From: Geojedonia sp051814705
GTDB lineage: Bacteria > Bacteroidota > Bacteroidia > Flavobacteriales > Flavobacteriaceae
DNA length: 64,000 bases
Reading direction: 5' to 3'
NCBI GenBank assembly: GCA_051814705.1
Contig: JBPWQW010000005.1
Coordinates: 1 to 64,000, forward strand
Position 1 is the first letter of the stretch, and each line of letters opens with the position of its first letter. Below are positions 33,866 to 42,447 of this stretch, piece after piece. Made by a program: the position numbers and the translations under genes. Under the pieces are notes generated by a model. It saw only the letters and a program-made list of their open reading frames with translations. It made no database searches and was not told the DNA's origin.

Positions 33866-34728
33866 TAAGCCGATGTAACCAATGCGATTGAAATAATGGC
33901 TAGCGCAATTCCGATCCAGTTTTTTCTTGAAATATGCTCTTTAAACAACATCAAGCCCAATACGGATGAAATCATTACTATCGCCACATTGTTCACCGTG
34001 AAAATGGTAGAGCTTTCCAAACCTTCAAGATGTAATGCTTTCAGAAGAAAATGGATAGAGCCGTAGTTAATGATCCCCAATATGAGACCTCCAATAATGC
34101 TTTTATAATCAAAATGAAATTGCTTTTTTATAGCTTGATAAACAAGAGTGCTCACTCCAAAAATGGCAGCCGAAAAAAAGAGGCTGGCCGAAAATATAGG
34201 AATTCCATTTTCAGGCACGTAGGTGGTTTCTAGATACTTTATAGAGGTGTCAATCACACCTGAACCAAAGAACAATAAAATAGGAAAGATTAAATTTTTA
34301 GAGAATTTTGCTTTAGCCCCAGGTTTTATAGAAGACAAATAAACAGCAACCAAGGCTAAAATAATCCCAATGATCTTTTGAATCCCCGCGCTTTCATGAT
34401 ACACATAAAAACCAAAAATAATAGGGATGACCACACTCATTTTAGAGGCAACCGAAACTACAGATAATCCATTGCGCTGTGCCGTAATAGCCATAATATT
34501 GAATACGGTAATAAATAAAATGCCCAAGAAAAAGGCACCGTAAAACCATTGGGATGAAACCACATCGTGGATTTTTATTGGAGCATCGTAAACTATGAGA
34601 CCAAACAAGCAGGCGATTATATAATTGACCACAATGGCTTGAAGCGTGTTTATTTTAAACTTGTCAAAAAGTTTAAAGCATATAAAAATCCCGGTCGAGG
34701 CCAGAATACTTAATAAAAGATAGATCAA
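33865..34728 (-). CDS. EamA/DMT superfamily transporter
   Basis: A 287-residue inner-membrane transporter with ten predicted helices in two EamA repeats (1-135 and 145-285), the usual length for the drug/metabolite family. Typical parts are the end of the first repeat (IPIIFGFYVYHESAGIQKII) and the second (VNNVAIVMISSVLGLMLFKE) with a closing basic loop and helix. Direction and substrate cannot be told. Overlaps of 4 bp with the HAD gene and 1 bp with yigZ show a tightly packed operon; ribD at its head might point to a riboflavin-related solute, but that is weak. Confidence 0.88.
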   Translation of the reverse strand: MIYLLLSILASTGIFICFKLFDKFKINTLQAIVVNYIIACLFGLIVYDAPIKIHDVVSSQWFYGAFFLGILFITVFNIMAITAQRNGLSVVSVASKMSVVIPIIFGFYVYHESAGIQKIIGIILALVAVYLSSIKPGAKAKFSKNLIFPILLFFGSGVIDTSIKYLETTYVPENGIPIFSASLFFSAAIFGVSTLVYQAIKKQFHFDYKSIIGGLILGIINYGSIHFLLKALHLEGLESSTIFTVNNVAIVMISSVLGLMLFKEHISRKNWIGIALAIISIALVTSA

Positions 34729-35336
34729 AATAAATGGTTTTTAGTTGTAAATAAATCGGTAATGTCGTCGGTTTTGGGGTTCAAATTCCAAGTTGGTATT
34801 CCTAATTGTGCGGCTGATTGCGTGTGTTCTTTGGAATCATCTATAAATAAACAATCTTTGGCCTTAAGTTGATTTTCATTCAAAACAAAGTCAAAAATAG
34901 CTTTATCTGGCTTTCTTAAGCCAATTTCGTGTGACAAGTAAAAAGCATCAAAACACGCTTTAAAGTCTTCGTAAAATGGAATATGCTCTTTAATCCAGTT
35001 TATATGGAGTTCGTTGGTGTTGCTCAGTAAGATGAGTTTGTATTTTTTTTCTGAAGCCAATTTTTGAATGAACTGCAACCGATGTTCGGGGAAATCCTTT
35101 AGAACAGCGTTCCATAACTGGATTACATCTGCTTTAGTTAGGTTCGGAACATTATCGAGGTAAAATTCCACAAATTCATCAGATGTTATTAAACCCTGTT
35201 CATATAGACAATTAATAGCGACCATGTCATCTGATAAGGTTTCGATTCCAAATAAGCTCAAGGTGTCATGCTTTGCCTTTTCCAAGTCCAGATTTAAAAA
35301 AACATTTCCAAAATCAAAAATTAAGGTATTAATCAT
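34725..35336 (-). CDS. HAD family hydrolase, phosphatase-like
   Basis: A 203-residue haloacid-dehalogenase-type enzyme. Motif I FDFGNVFLNLDLEK (about 8-21) has Asp9 as nucleophile, though the usual DxD is DFG here, as in the YihX-like group. Motif II is LLSNTNELH, motif III GLRKPDKAIFDFVL and motif IV CLFIDDSKEH. Such proteins hydrolyse sugar or nucleotide phosphates. Being directly after ribD makes it a candidate for the long-elusive riboflavin-pathway phosphatase step, which HAD enzymes carry out in other bacteria; this is inference from position. It overlaps the EamA gene by 4 bp. Confidence 0.88.
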   Translation of the reverse strand: MINTLIFDFGNVFLNLDLEKAKHDTLSLFGIETLSDDMVAINCLYEQGLITSDEFVEFYLDNVPNLTKADVIQLWNAVLKDFPEHRLQFIQKLASEKKYKLILLSNTNELHINWIKEHIPFYEDFKACFDAFYLSHEIGLRKPDKAIFDFVLNENQLKAKDCLFIDDSKEHTQSAAQLGIPTWNLNPKTDDITDLFTTKNHLF

Positions 35337-35345
35337 AGTGCCTAA

Positions 35346-36395
35346 TTAGGATTGATTTGTATAAATTTTTAGCATATCGCTTCCCATATTGTTTTCAGAA
35401 ATCATGTTACCCAATAATTGAGGGGCTTTGATGCCTTGGCCAAATGCTGTTTTACCAGTAAATACTCTGGCTTCGTCCCAAAGTTGTTCATCAATAAAGG
35501 TTTGAAGTGTTTGGCGTCCACCTTCTACGATAAGCGATTGGATGTCATTTTTATGCAAAACAGCACAGATTTGAGAAGCAATGGCTGATTGTAAATTCCA
35601 ATCTATAAATTCCAAATTCCAATGTTTCGGTCTTCGGACATCGGTCTTCGAGCAGATTATTAGAGTTTCAGCTTCAGAGTTAAAAACATTGCAATCTTTT
35701 GGAAGTGTATTGTTTTTATCCAAAACGACTCTAATTGGATTTTGTCCTGTCCAATTTCTAACCGTTAAGCTTGGATTATCTTCTAAAACGGTATTCGTCC
35801 CAACTAAAATCGCATGTTCTTCGGCCCGCCACTTATGGACCAGCTGTCTTGACATGTCATTAGTGATCCACACTGGTTTTTGAGCATTTTTAGTTTCTGG
35901 CGCAATAAAACCATCTTCAGTTTCGGCCCATTTTAAAATAATATAAGGGCGTTGCTTATTGTGAAATGTAAAAAATCGCTTGTGATGTGCCTGACATTCG
36001 TCCTCTAAAACCCCTACAACAACCTCAGATCCTGAAGCTCTTAAAGCAACTATGCCTTTACCCGAAACTTTACTATTGGTATCAAGCGTTCCAATGACGA
36101 CTTTTGGGATTTGATGCTCAATTATTAGATTTGTGCAGGGTGGTGTTTTTCCAAAATGACTACAAGGTTCAAGGGTCACGTAAAGAGTTGATGCCTTTAA
36201 TAAGGACTTGTCCAAAACAGAAGCGATGGCATTCACTTCGGCGTGATTGCCGCCATAAGAGCTTGTAAAACCTTCTCCTATAATCTTATTTTGATACACG
36301 ATCACGCAGCCAACCATGGGGTTAGGACGTGTAAAACCCAATCCATTTTTGGCGATTTCAATACAGCGTTTTATGTATTTTTCATGTATCTTCAC
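35346..36395 (-). CDS. ribD: bifunctional riboflavin deaminase/reductase RibD
   Basis: A 349-residue riboflavin-synthesis enzyme when started at the GTG at 36395; the GTG at 36401 is also in frame but its first base belongs to the -7 box. The N-terminal deaminase has the zinc motif GGNHAEVNAI and PCSHFGKTPPC (about 47-85). The C-terminal reductase starts near residue 150 (RPYIILKWAETEDGF) and ends with LIVEGGRQTLQTFIDEQLWD. The two steps convert diaminohydroxyphosphoribosylaminopyrimidine to the ribitylamino uracil phosphate precursor. It heads the leftward operon with HAD, EamA and yigZ, and is divergent from the GNAT gene. Confidence 0.94.
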   Translation of the reverse strand: MKIHEKYIKRCIEIAKNGLGFTRPNPMVGCVIVYQNKIIGEGFTSSYGGNHAEVNAIASVLDKSLLKASTLYVTLEPCSHFGKTPPCTNLIIEHQIPKVVIGTLDTNSKVSGKGIVALRASGSEVVVGVLEDECQAHHKRFFTFHNKQRPYIILKWAETEDGFIAPETKNAQKPVWITNDMSRQLVHKWRAEEHAILVGTNTVLEDNPSLTVRNWTGQNPIRVVLDKNNTLPKDCNVFNSEAETLIICSKTDVRRPKHWNLEFIDWNLQSAIASQICAVLHKNDIQSLIVEGGRQTLQTFIDEQLWDEARVFTGKTAFGQGIKAPQLLGNMISENNMGSDMLKIYTNQS

Positions 36396-36400
36396 GGGCA

Positions 36401-36408
36401 CAAAAATA
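36401..36408 (-). promoter_or_regulatory. -7 promoter box for the ribD operon
   Basis: The minus strand reads TATTTTTG, a full TAnnTTTG match whose last G is the first base of one in-frame GTG. The next GTG, 6 bases on, is therefore the likely start of a leaderless ribD mRNA. Confidence 0.55.
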
Positions 36409-36418
36409 AGATTTTAAA

Positions 36419-36910
36419 GTGAGCAAAAACAATATTGTTATTAGAGAAATAACCACTAAAGATGATCGTCAAATTGCTGAAGTGATCCGCTCAGTTTTAA
36501 TAGAGTTTGGTGTGCCAAAAGTTGGTACTGCTTATGCCGATACCGTATTGGATTGTATGGCAGAAACTTACAATAAACCCACTTCGGCTTATTTTGTAGT
36601 GGAGGACCAAGGCAGAGTAATTGGTGGTGCTGGAATTGCCCAACTTGATCATTTTGAAGGTCGTGTGTGTGAACTTCAAAAAATGTATTTTCTTCCTGAG
36701 GCCAGAGGTAAAGGCTTAGGTCGGCAAATGATGGAAATTTGTTTACAAAAGGCCAAAAGCGTGGGTTTTGAACATTGCTATTTAGAGACTTTACCCTATA
36801 TGGAAGATGCTAGAAAGTTATATGCCAAAGTGGGATTTAGATCTTTGGAAAGCCGAATGGGTGATACGGGTCACTATTCCTGTAATCTTTGGATGCTTAA
36901 GGATTTATGA
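36419..36910 (+). CDS. GNAT family N-acetyltransferase
   Basis: A 163-residue acetyltransferase starting at GTG 36419; no earlier ATG exists in frame. The acetyl-CoA motif is LPEARGKGLGRQMMEICLQK (about 94-113), preceded by CELQKMYF and followed by YLETLPYMEDARKLYAKVGF, all normal for the fold. It resembles enzymes that acetylate small amines or antibiotics, but no substrate can be named. The 4-bp ATGA overlap with prmC shows translational coupling, and prmC overlaps the LOG gene the same way. Confidence 0.86.
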   Translation: MSKNNIVIREITTKDDRQIAEVIRSVLIEFGVPKVGTAYADTVLDCMAETYNKPTSAYFVVEDQGRVIGGAGIAQLDHFEGRVCELQKMYFLPEARGKGLGRQMMEICLQKAKSVGFEHCYLETLPYMEDARKLYAKVGFRSLESRMGDTGHYSCNLWMLKDL

Positions 36911-37776
36911 CTTTAAAAGAGCTTCAATATCATGTTCATAGCCAATTGGATGCCATTTATGGCGTTCAGGAGGTGTCTAGCTTTTTTAGATTGTTAATGG
37001 AGCAGTATCTTCATATTAAGCCCATTGAACTGGCATTACAGCCAAATTATAAGGTTTCAATTGCTGATCAAAAGTATTTTGATGAAGCCATTCATCGATT
37101 AAAACAAGAAGAGCCCATCCAATATATAATTGGAGAAACCGAGTTTTTTGGATTAGTTTTTAAAGTGAATGAACACACCTTAATTCCTAGACCAGAAACC
37201 GAGGAATTGGTCCAATGGATTATTGATGAACAGCCTAATACCAAAATCCAAAATCCAATTATTTTGGATATTGGTACAGGTAGCGGCTGTATTGCCGTTT
37301 CGCTGGCAAAAATGCTACAAGATTCTAAAGTGTATGCTTTAGATGTTAGCCCAGAAGCTTTAAAAATTGCAAAAGCCAATGCCAATTTAAATAATGTTGA
37401 GGTAGAATGTATTGAAGCCGATATTTTAAATCTCAAAGATTGGAATTTGGAGTTTTCAGATTTAAAGTTGGATTGTATAGTATCCAATCCTCCCTATGTT
37501 CGAGAATTGGAAAAATCGACTATAAAAAATAATGTTCTTGAGCATGAACCCCACTTGGCACTCTTTGTAAAAAATGATGATTCCTTGTTGTTTTATAGAG
37601 CCATTTGTGAGTTCGCTGTTCATAACTTGAAGCCAAAAGGTAAGTTGTTCTTCGAAATAAATCAATATCTTGGAACAGAGATGAAAGACCTTTTGGAAAC
37701 TTTCAATTTTGAATCTATCGAATTGCGACAAGATTTATTTGGTAATGACCGAATGCTTAAAGCCATAAAGCCATGA
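36907..37776 (+). CDS. prmC: peptide chain release factor N5-glutamine methyltransferase
   Basis: A 289-residue SAM-dependent enzyme that methylates the GGQ glutamine of release factors. The N-terminal helical domain (1-85) ends in EEPIQYIIGETEFFGLVF. The Rossmann part has ILDIGTGSGCIAVSLAK (about 117-133) and the catalytic NPPY in IVSNPPYVRELE (about 191). Family ending: LRQDLFGNDRMLKAIK. It overlaps its neighbours on both sides by 4 bp (ATGA). Confidence 0.95.
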   Translation: MTLKELQYHVHSQLDAIYGVQEVSSFFRLLMEQYLHIKPIELALQPNYKVSIADQKYFDEAIHRLKQEEPIQYIIGETEFFGLVFKVNEHTLIPRPETEELVQWIIDEQPNTKIQNPIILDIGTGSGCIAVSLAKMLQDSKVYALDVSPEALKIAKANANLNNVEVECIEADILNLKDWNLEFSDLKLDCIVSNPPYVRELEKSTIKNNVLEHEPHLALFVKNDDSLLFYRAICEFAVHNLKPKGKLFFEINQYLGTEMKDLLETFNFESIELRQDLFGNDRMLKAIKP

Positions 37777-38363
37777 ATACATTAACATCCATAGCCATAT
37801 TTTGTGGGAGTAGTGAAGGAAACGATACGAGCATCATTTCACAAGCCATAAAGTTGGGTGAAACCTTGGCTCAACAACAGATCACCTTAGTTTATGGGGC
37901 AGCCAAAATTGGGGTTATGGGTAAAGTCGCACAAGGCGCCTTAAATCATAACGGAAAGGTAATTGGAGTAATTCCTGAGTTTTTAAAAAAGAAGGAAGTG
38001 GTTCATTTAGGTTTGCATAAATTGATTAGCACAAAAAACATGCACCAACGCAAGTTAAAAATGCATGAACTGTCTGACGGATTTATAGCTTTACCAGGCG
38101 GCTTGGGAACTCTTGAAGAATTATTTGAAATTGTGACTTGGGCACAACTGGGGCTACATCAAAAACCAATTGGCTTGCTAAACATAAATGGCTTTTATAA
38201 CGACTTAATTAGCATGTTAGAGACTATGGTTGTAAAAGGCTTTTTAAAAATGGAAAACTTGGAATTAATAATAGTAGACGATAAAATTGATTCCTTGCTA
38301 GAAAAAATGAGGGATTTTAAACCCACTCAGGTTCCAAAATGGCTAAAGACTGAAAGAACTTAA
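37773..38363 (+). CDS. LOG family protein (TIGR00730), possible nucleotide 5'-monophosphate phosphoribohydrolase
   Basis: A 196-residue Rossmann-fold protein. The LOG signature PGGLGTLEELFE is at about 109-120, with the preceding MHQRKLKMHELSDGFIALPG supplying the conserved Arg-Lys region, and YGAAKIGVMGKVAQGAL near the start. Plant and bacterial relatives release the free base from cytokinin riboside monophosphate or AMP; older labels as lysine decarboxylase are mistaken. The physiological role in bacteria is unclear. It overlaps prmC by 4 bp and ends the rightward operon; cutC converges on it 27 bp later. Confidence 0.9.
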   Translation: MNTLTSIAIFCGSSEGNDTSIISQAIKLGETLAQQQITLVYGAAKIGVMGKVAQGALNHNGKVIGVIPEFLKKKEVVHLGLHKLISTKNMHQRKLKMHELSDGFIALPGGLGTLEELFEIVTWAQLGLHQKPIGLLNINGFYNDLISMLETMVVKGFLKMENLELIIVDDKIDSLLEKMRDFKPTQVPKWLKTERT

Positions 38364-38390
38364 ATCATTCCCGCGTAGTTAGGAATCTCA

Positions 38391-39116
38391 TCACTTGGAG
38401 ATGGATTTCAATATTCCTTTTATTTTCCCAACATCTGAAACCACTTCAAGGGTCTCATCAAAAAACTGTGGACTATTCATGGAAATTTTTGGATGTTCGT
38501 TTACTACATTCAAGCTTGATGCCGAAGCATGTATTTCGGTAAAACCTGCAGCTTTAAATAAATTGGCATTTTGCATGGTTATTCCGCCTCCTGGAAGTAT
38601 GGTGATGTGATTTTTTGCTTTATCATTTAATTGGTTTAATAATTTAAGTCCTTTTTCTGCTGAAGATTCTTGGCCAGAGGTCAAGATGCGTTCCGCTTTC
38701 AAATCGATAAGTTGGTTCAACGCTTCAAATGGGTCTGGAGTCCAATCAAAAGCGCGATGAAATGTAAAAGCCAATGGCTTTGAAAGCTCGATGAGCTGTT
38801 GGGTTCGTTCCATATCAATGGTGTGCTCTCGATTTAAAACACCAGAAACGATTCCAGAGCAACCTAAATCTTTGCACAATTGTATATCTTGTTTCATAAT
38901 GTCTAATTCGGCTTTGGAATAAGTGAAATTTCCGCTTCGAGGCCTGATCAACACAAAAACTGAAAGACTCAGGTTTTCCAATACTTGTTTCAAAAGCCCA
39001 TAACTGGGCGTCAATCCACCAACAGCCAATTCTGAGCACAATTCGATGCGCTGAGCACCTGCAATTTGTGCATTAGCTGCAGATTGATAATTACTAGCGC
39101 AGATTTCAAGAGTCAT
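38391..39116 (-). CDS. cutC: CutC family protein
   Basis: A 241-residue TIM-barrel protein from the ATG at 39116; a TTG three codons earlier is less likely. The family opening LEICASNYQSAANAQIAGAQ, RIELCSELAVGGLTPSYG, FVLIRPRSGNFTYS, and ITILPGGGITMQNA are all present. CutC was named for copper homeostasis, but the link to copper is weak in most bacteria. It appears monocistronic between the LOG gene, which converges on it, and the small ORF at 39173. Confidence 0.93.
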   Translation of the reverse strand: MTLEICASNYQSAANAQIAGAQRIELCSELAVGGLTPSYGLLKQVLENLSLSVFVLIRPRSGNFTYSKAELDIMKQDIQLCKDLGCSGIVSGVLNREHTIDMERTQQLIELSKPLAFTFHRAFDWTPDPFEALNQLIDLKAERILTSGQESSAEKGLKLLNQLNDKAKNHITILPGGGITMQNANLFKAAGFTEIHASASSLNVVNEHPKISMNSPQFFDETLEVVSDVGKIKGILKSISK

Positions 39117-39172
39117 ATGACACAATTATTACTATTTGGTTATTCTTTATTTTCGTAGTTCTATATTTAGCG

Positions 39173-39382
39173 TCATTCATATCTAAAACTTCCATTTGCA
39201 TTCGAAAGTAGTACACTTTGTAAATATAAGTCAACAGTATTTAAAATTAATGGACGGTCTGCTTCAGATTGAAATGTTGAGACAGGAATAAATTGCGTTT
39301 GGAGAACAGAAGTTTCAGTATGTTTAAAAGTGAACAATAAATTGATAAAAACAAAAAAGGGAGTGATGTTCTTGAACCGCAT
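39173..39382 (-). CDS. possible small exported protein of unknown function
   Basis: A 69-residue frame, divergent from ligA. It has a short N-terminal hydrophobic segment (FFVFINLLF, 9-17) after basic residues, then a polar, protein-like stretch with TQFIPVSTFQSEADRPLILN and TVDLYLQSVLLSNA. A near-match -7 box TATATTTA lies about 22 bases upstream on the minus strand. The composition is more protein-like than the overlapping frames, but I cannot name a family. It may be real; the overlapping 39247-39450 frame is not. Confidence 0.45.
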   Translation of the reverse strand: MRFKNITPFFVFINLLFTFKHTETSVLQTQFIPVSTFQSEADRPLILNTVDLYLQSVLLSNANGSFRYE

Positions 39383-39442
39383 TTTAGTATATTAGTTGCC
39401 TTAAATATAAAGTAAAAAGATAACTTTCTCTCTATAACGTCA

Positions 39443-41437
39443 ATGGACATTCAGCAACGCATACAAAATTTAAAAAGTGAATTACAACAACACAATTATA
39501 ACTATTATGTTCTGGATCGTCCGAGTATAAGCGATTACGATTTCGATATAAAACTAAAAGAACTTCAGGAGCTAGAAACGAAACATCCCGAGTTTTCAGA
39601 TCCCAATTCGCCAACCCAGCGTGTAGGAGGGCAGATCACAAAGAATTTTGAAACAGTAGTGCACGAATACCGAATGTATTCTTTGGACAATTCGTACTCT
39701 AAAGAAGATCTGTTGGATTGGGAAGCACGAATCAAAAAACAAATTGATGGGCAAGTCCAATATACTTGTGAGCTTAAATATGATGGTGCATCCATAAGTT
39801 TGACTTACGAGGACGGAAATTTAGTAAAAGCGGTAACCCGTGGCGATGGTGTACAGGGTGATAATGTAACCGCAAATGTTAGAACCATTAACTCGGTGCC
39901 TTTACAATTACAGGGCGATTTTCCTGATAAATTTGATATTCGTGGCGAAATTGTTTTGCCTTTTGAAGGCTTTTATAAAATGAATGAAGAACGGATTGAA
40001 ATTGGAGAAGAGCCCTATAGAAACCCGAGAAATACAGCTTCGGGAAGTTTGAAATTACAGGATAGTGCCGAAGTAGCCAAGCGCCCTTTGGACTGTTTGC
40101 TCTATACCGTAGTTGGGAATGATTTGAATATAAACTCTCAATTTGAAAGTCTGGAAAAAGCACGACAATGGGGTTTTAAGGTCCCAAAAGCTGCAAAACT
40201 TGCCAATTCCATAGGTGAGGTTTTGGACTTTATAGACTATTGGGACGTTCACAGGCACCAATTGCCTTATGAAACCGACGGTGTAGTAATTAAAGTGAAT
40301 GATTTATATCAACAGGAAGAATTGGGATATACTGCTAAAGCCCCACGTTGGGCGATGGCTTACAAATTTAAAGCAGAGCAGGTTTCAACCCGATTAAATA
40401 GTATCACATATCAAGTTGGTCGTACGGGAGCCATTACCCCAGTTGCCAATTTAGAGCCGGTTGAATTGGCTGGAACTACCGTAAAACGTGCCTCGTTGCA
40501 CAATGCAGATCAAATTGAAAAATTGGATATTAGAGTAGGTGATGAGGTGTTTGTTGAAAAGGGCGGAGAGATCATTCCTAAAATCATTGCGGTTGATCTA
40601 ACCAAACGACCTTTACATTCAGAACCCACGCAATACATCAACCAGTGTCCCGAATGTAATACCGATTTGGTGCGAACAGAAGGTGAAGCGCAACATTATT
40701 GCCCAAATTATAATGGATGCAAACCACAGATTATTGGACGCATTCAGCATTTTATATCCAGAAAGGCGATGGATATTGAGGGGCTTGGTGGAGAAACGGT
40801 AGCGCTTTTGGTTAATGAAGGGTTGATTTTTAATTATTCGGATTTATATGAATTGACCAAAGAACAGGTTATCCCTTTAGAACGAATGGCGGAAAAGAGT
40901 GCTGAAAATTTAATCAATGGCATTGACGCATCCAAGCAGATTCCATTTGAAAGAGTTTTATATGCATTAGGAATTAGATATGTGGGAGAAACCGTCGCTA
41001 AAAAATTGGCCAAGCATTATAAAACTATTGATACTTTGGCAGGTGCTGAACTCAATGACTTGGTTGCTGTGGATGAAATAGGTGTTAGAATTGCCGAAAG
41101 TGTGATTGAGTTTTTTGATTCTGAAGCTAACAAATTGATTATTGAACGCTTGAAACGGTTTGGATTACAATTGGAGATTTCGGCAGATCAATTGGCCAAT
41201 CAAACCGATAAATTAAAAGGTCATACCTTTGTGGTTTCAGGTGTTTTTGAAACAGTTTCTAGAGAAGAGCTTAAAAAGTTAATTGAGGATAATGGAGGCA
41301 AAGTGTCGTCTTCAATCTCTTCTAAAACAAATTATGTTGTAGCCGGTAATAATATGGGACCAAGCAAACGGGACAAGGCAACGGTATTGGGTATTTCAAT
41401 AATTTCTGAGCTAGAGTTCTTAGAATTAATCAGGTAA
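39443..41437 (+). CDS. ligA: NAD-dependent DNA ligase
   Basis: A 664-residue replication and repair enzyme that seals nicks using NAD+. It has an N-terminal Ia domain (SDYDFDIKLKELQELE), the adenylation site with the nucleophilic lysine in CELKYDGASISL (about 115), the OB fold, a four-cysteine zinc site (CPECNTDL then HYCPNYNGC, about 406-430), helix-hairpin-helix repeats (MDIEGLGGETVALL, LGIRYVGETVAKKLA) and a C-terminal BRCT domain (about 590-664, GHTFVVSGVFETVSREELKK). The length is normal. A near-match -7 box (TAACTTTC) lies 15 bp upstream. Confidence 0.97.
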   Translation: MDIQQRIQNLKSELQQHNYNYYVLDRPSISDYDFDIKLKELQELETKHPEFSDPNSPTQRVGGQITKNFETVVHEYRMYSLDNSYSKEDLLDWEARIKKQIDGQVQYTCELKYDGASISLTYEDGNLVKAVTRGDGVQGDNVTANVRTINSVPLQLQGDFPDKFDIRGEIVLPFEGFYKMNEERIEIGEEPYRNPRNTASGSLKLQDSAEVAKRPLDCLLYTVVGNDLNINSQFESLEKARQWGFKVPKAAKLANSIGEVLDFIDYWDVHRHQLPYETDGVVIKVNDLYQQEELGYTAKAPRWAMAYKFKAEQVSTRLNSITYQVGRTGAITPVANLEPVELAGTTVKRASLHNADQIEKLDIRVGDEVFVEKGGEIIPKIIAVDLTKRPLHSEPTQYINQCPECNTDLVRTEGEAQHYCPNYNGCKPQIIGRIQHFISRKAMDIEGLGGETVALLVNEGLIFNYSDLYELTKEQVIPLERMAEKSAENLINGIDASKQIPFERVLYALGIRYVGETVAKKLAKHYKTIDTLAGAELNDLVAVDEIGVRIAESVIEFFDSEANKLIIERLKRFGLQLEISADQLANQTDKLKGHTFVVSGVFETVSREELKKLIEDNGGKVSSSISSKTNYVVAGNNMGPSKRDKATVLGISIISELEFLELIR

Positions 41438-41502
41438 TATCCTACAAAATGTTAATTTTTATCGATTAAATGCATTTTTACTCGTTTAATTACATTTTTT
41501 TT

Positions 41503-41510
41503 TATATTTG
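41503..41510 (+). promoter_or_regulatory. -7 promoter box before the 41532 membrane protein
   Basis: TATATTTG is a full TAnnTTTG match. Its last three bases are a TTG that could be mistaken for a start codon; the real start is the ATG 22 bases on. Confidence 0.6.
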
Positions 41511-41531
41511 CTTTTCGATTATAAGATTTTA

Positions 41532-42269
41532 ATGATGAAAACAAAACATTTTTTAGTATCGAGTTTAGTTATTTTAAGTATAGTATTTCTTGGACTTCAA
41601 TTATTGGAGAATGAAATGTATGCTTCCATTATTAGAGCCGTAATGATAATTTTGGTTACTTTATTATATTACAATCAAGCCAAGACGAGTCGCAGTTATT
41701 TCTTTATGTTTTTAGCCTTTTTTTCACTAGCTGAGATTATTGGGGTGACCAGTTTATTTAATAAAGTTGATCCCGATACTGGTTTTGATTACAATTATTA
41801 TATGGGTAATGGATTATATATATTGTCTTATATCTTTTTGATTATCAAAGTTTTAAAAAGTATGAATCTAAGAAAAGTCATTACTAAGTTGCCAGTCCAT
41901 GTTATCATACTGGTAGTTTTAGATATATTTTGTGTTACTATAGTGACCGATACGACTAAAGGTCAATTATCAATTTATCAGTATTCATTGGAGTTTTTAT
42001 ATAATGCGGTCATCATGTCTTTATTAACTTTGGCAGTTATCAATTATATTAATAATGTGGATAAAAAAGCTATGAATTTATTGATTGGATCCTTATTTAT
42101 TGTCTTTTCAGAAATGATACAATTGGCCTATTTTTATGTCCTTGAGATAAATGTTCTCAATGTACTTTGCTCATTATTTTTAGTAATAGGATTTCTGCTC
42201 CTTTATCTACATGAAACTTTAGCCGAATCAGAAGAACAGATAACCTATAAAGAGCATTTAGAAGCTTAG
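41532..42269 (+). CDS. multi-pass membrane protein, YhhN-like
   Basis: A 245-residue integral membrane protein from the ATG at 41532; the TTG at 41508 lies within the promoter box. About eight transmembrane helices fill the sequence (for example FLVSSLVILSIVFLGLQLL at the start, VHVIILVVLDIFCVTIV in the middle, LNVLCSLFLVIGFLLLYLH at the end) with short loops and an acidic cytoplasmic tail. The spacing is like YhhN/TMEM86 proteins, some of which are lysoplasmalogenases, but I cannot confirm the conserved residues. It is monocistronic; the 178 bp that follow to 42447 hold nothing I recognise. Confidence 0.72.
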   Translation: MMKTKHFLVSSLVILSIVFLGLQLLENEMYASIIRAVMIILVTLLYYNQAKTSRSYFFMFLAFFSLAEIIGVTSLFNKVDPDTGFDYNYYMGNGLYILSYIFLIIKVLKSMNLRKVITKLPVHVIILVVLDIFCVTIVTDTTKGQLSIYQYSLEFLYNAVIMSLLTLAVINYINNVDKKAMNLLIGSLFIVFSEMIQLAYFYVLEINVLNVLCSLFLVIGFLLLYLHETLAESEEQITYKEHLEA

Positions 42270-42447
42270 CTTTTTTCCTGAATAAAGACTTTTTTTTATT
42301 AATAGGACACTCTTCATCATTATTTAATTAATACCCCATTGGATTAAGTACTTTGTTACAATGCTATCAATTTATCACTCCAAGTGCTATTCCTTCTGCT
42401 TCCACAAACCGTTTTAGGGTTTAACAATGCCATTATGTTGAATATTA

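Noticed and set aside
39247..39450. 67-residue frame overlapping the start of ligA
   Set aside because: It overlaps ligA and the more plausible 69-residue frame at 39173-39382.
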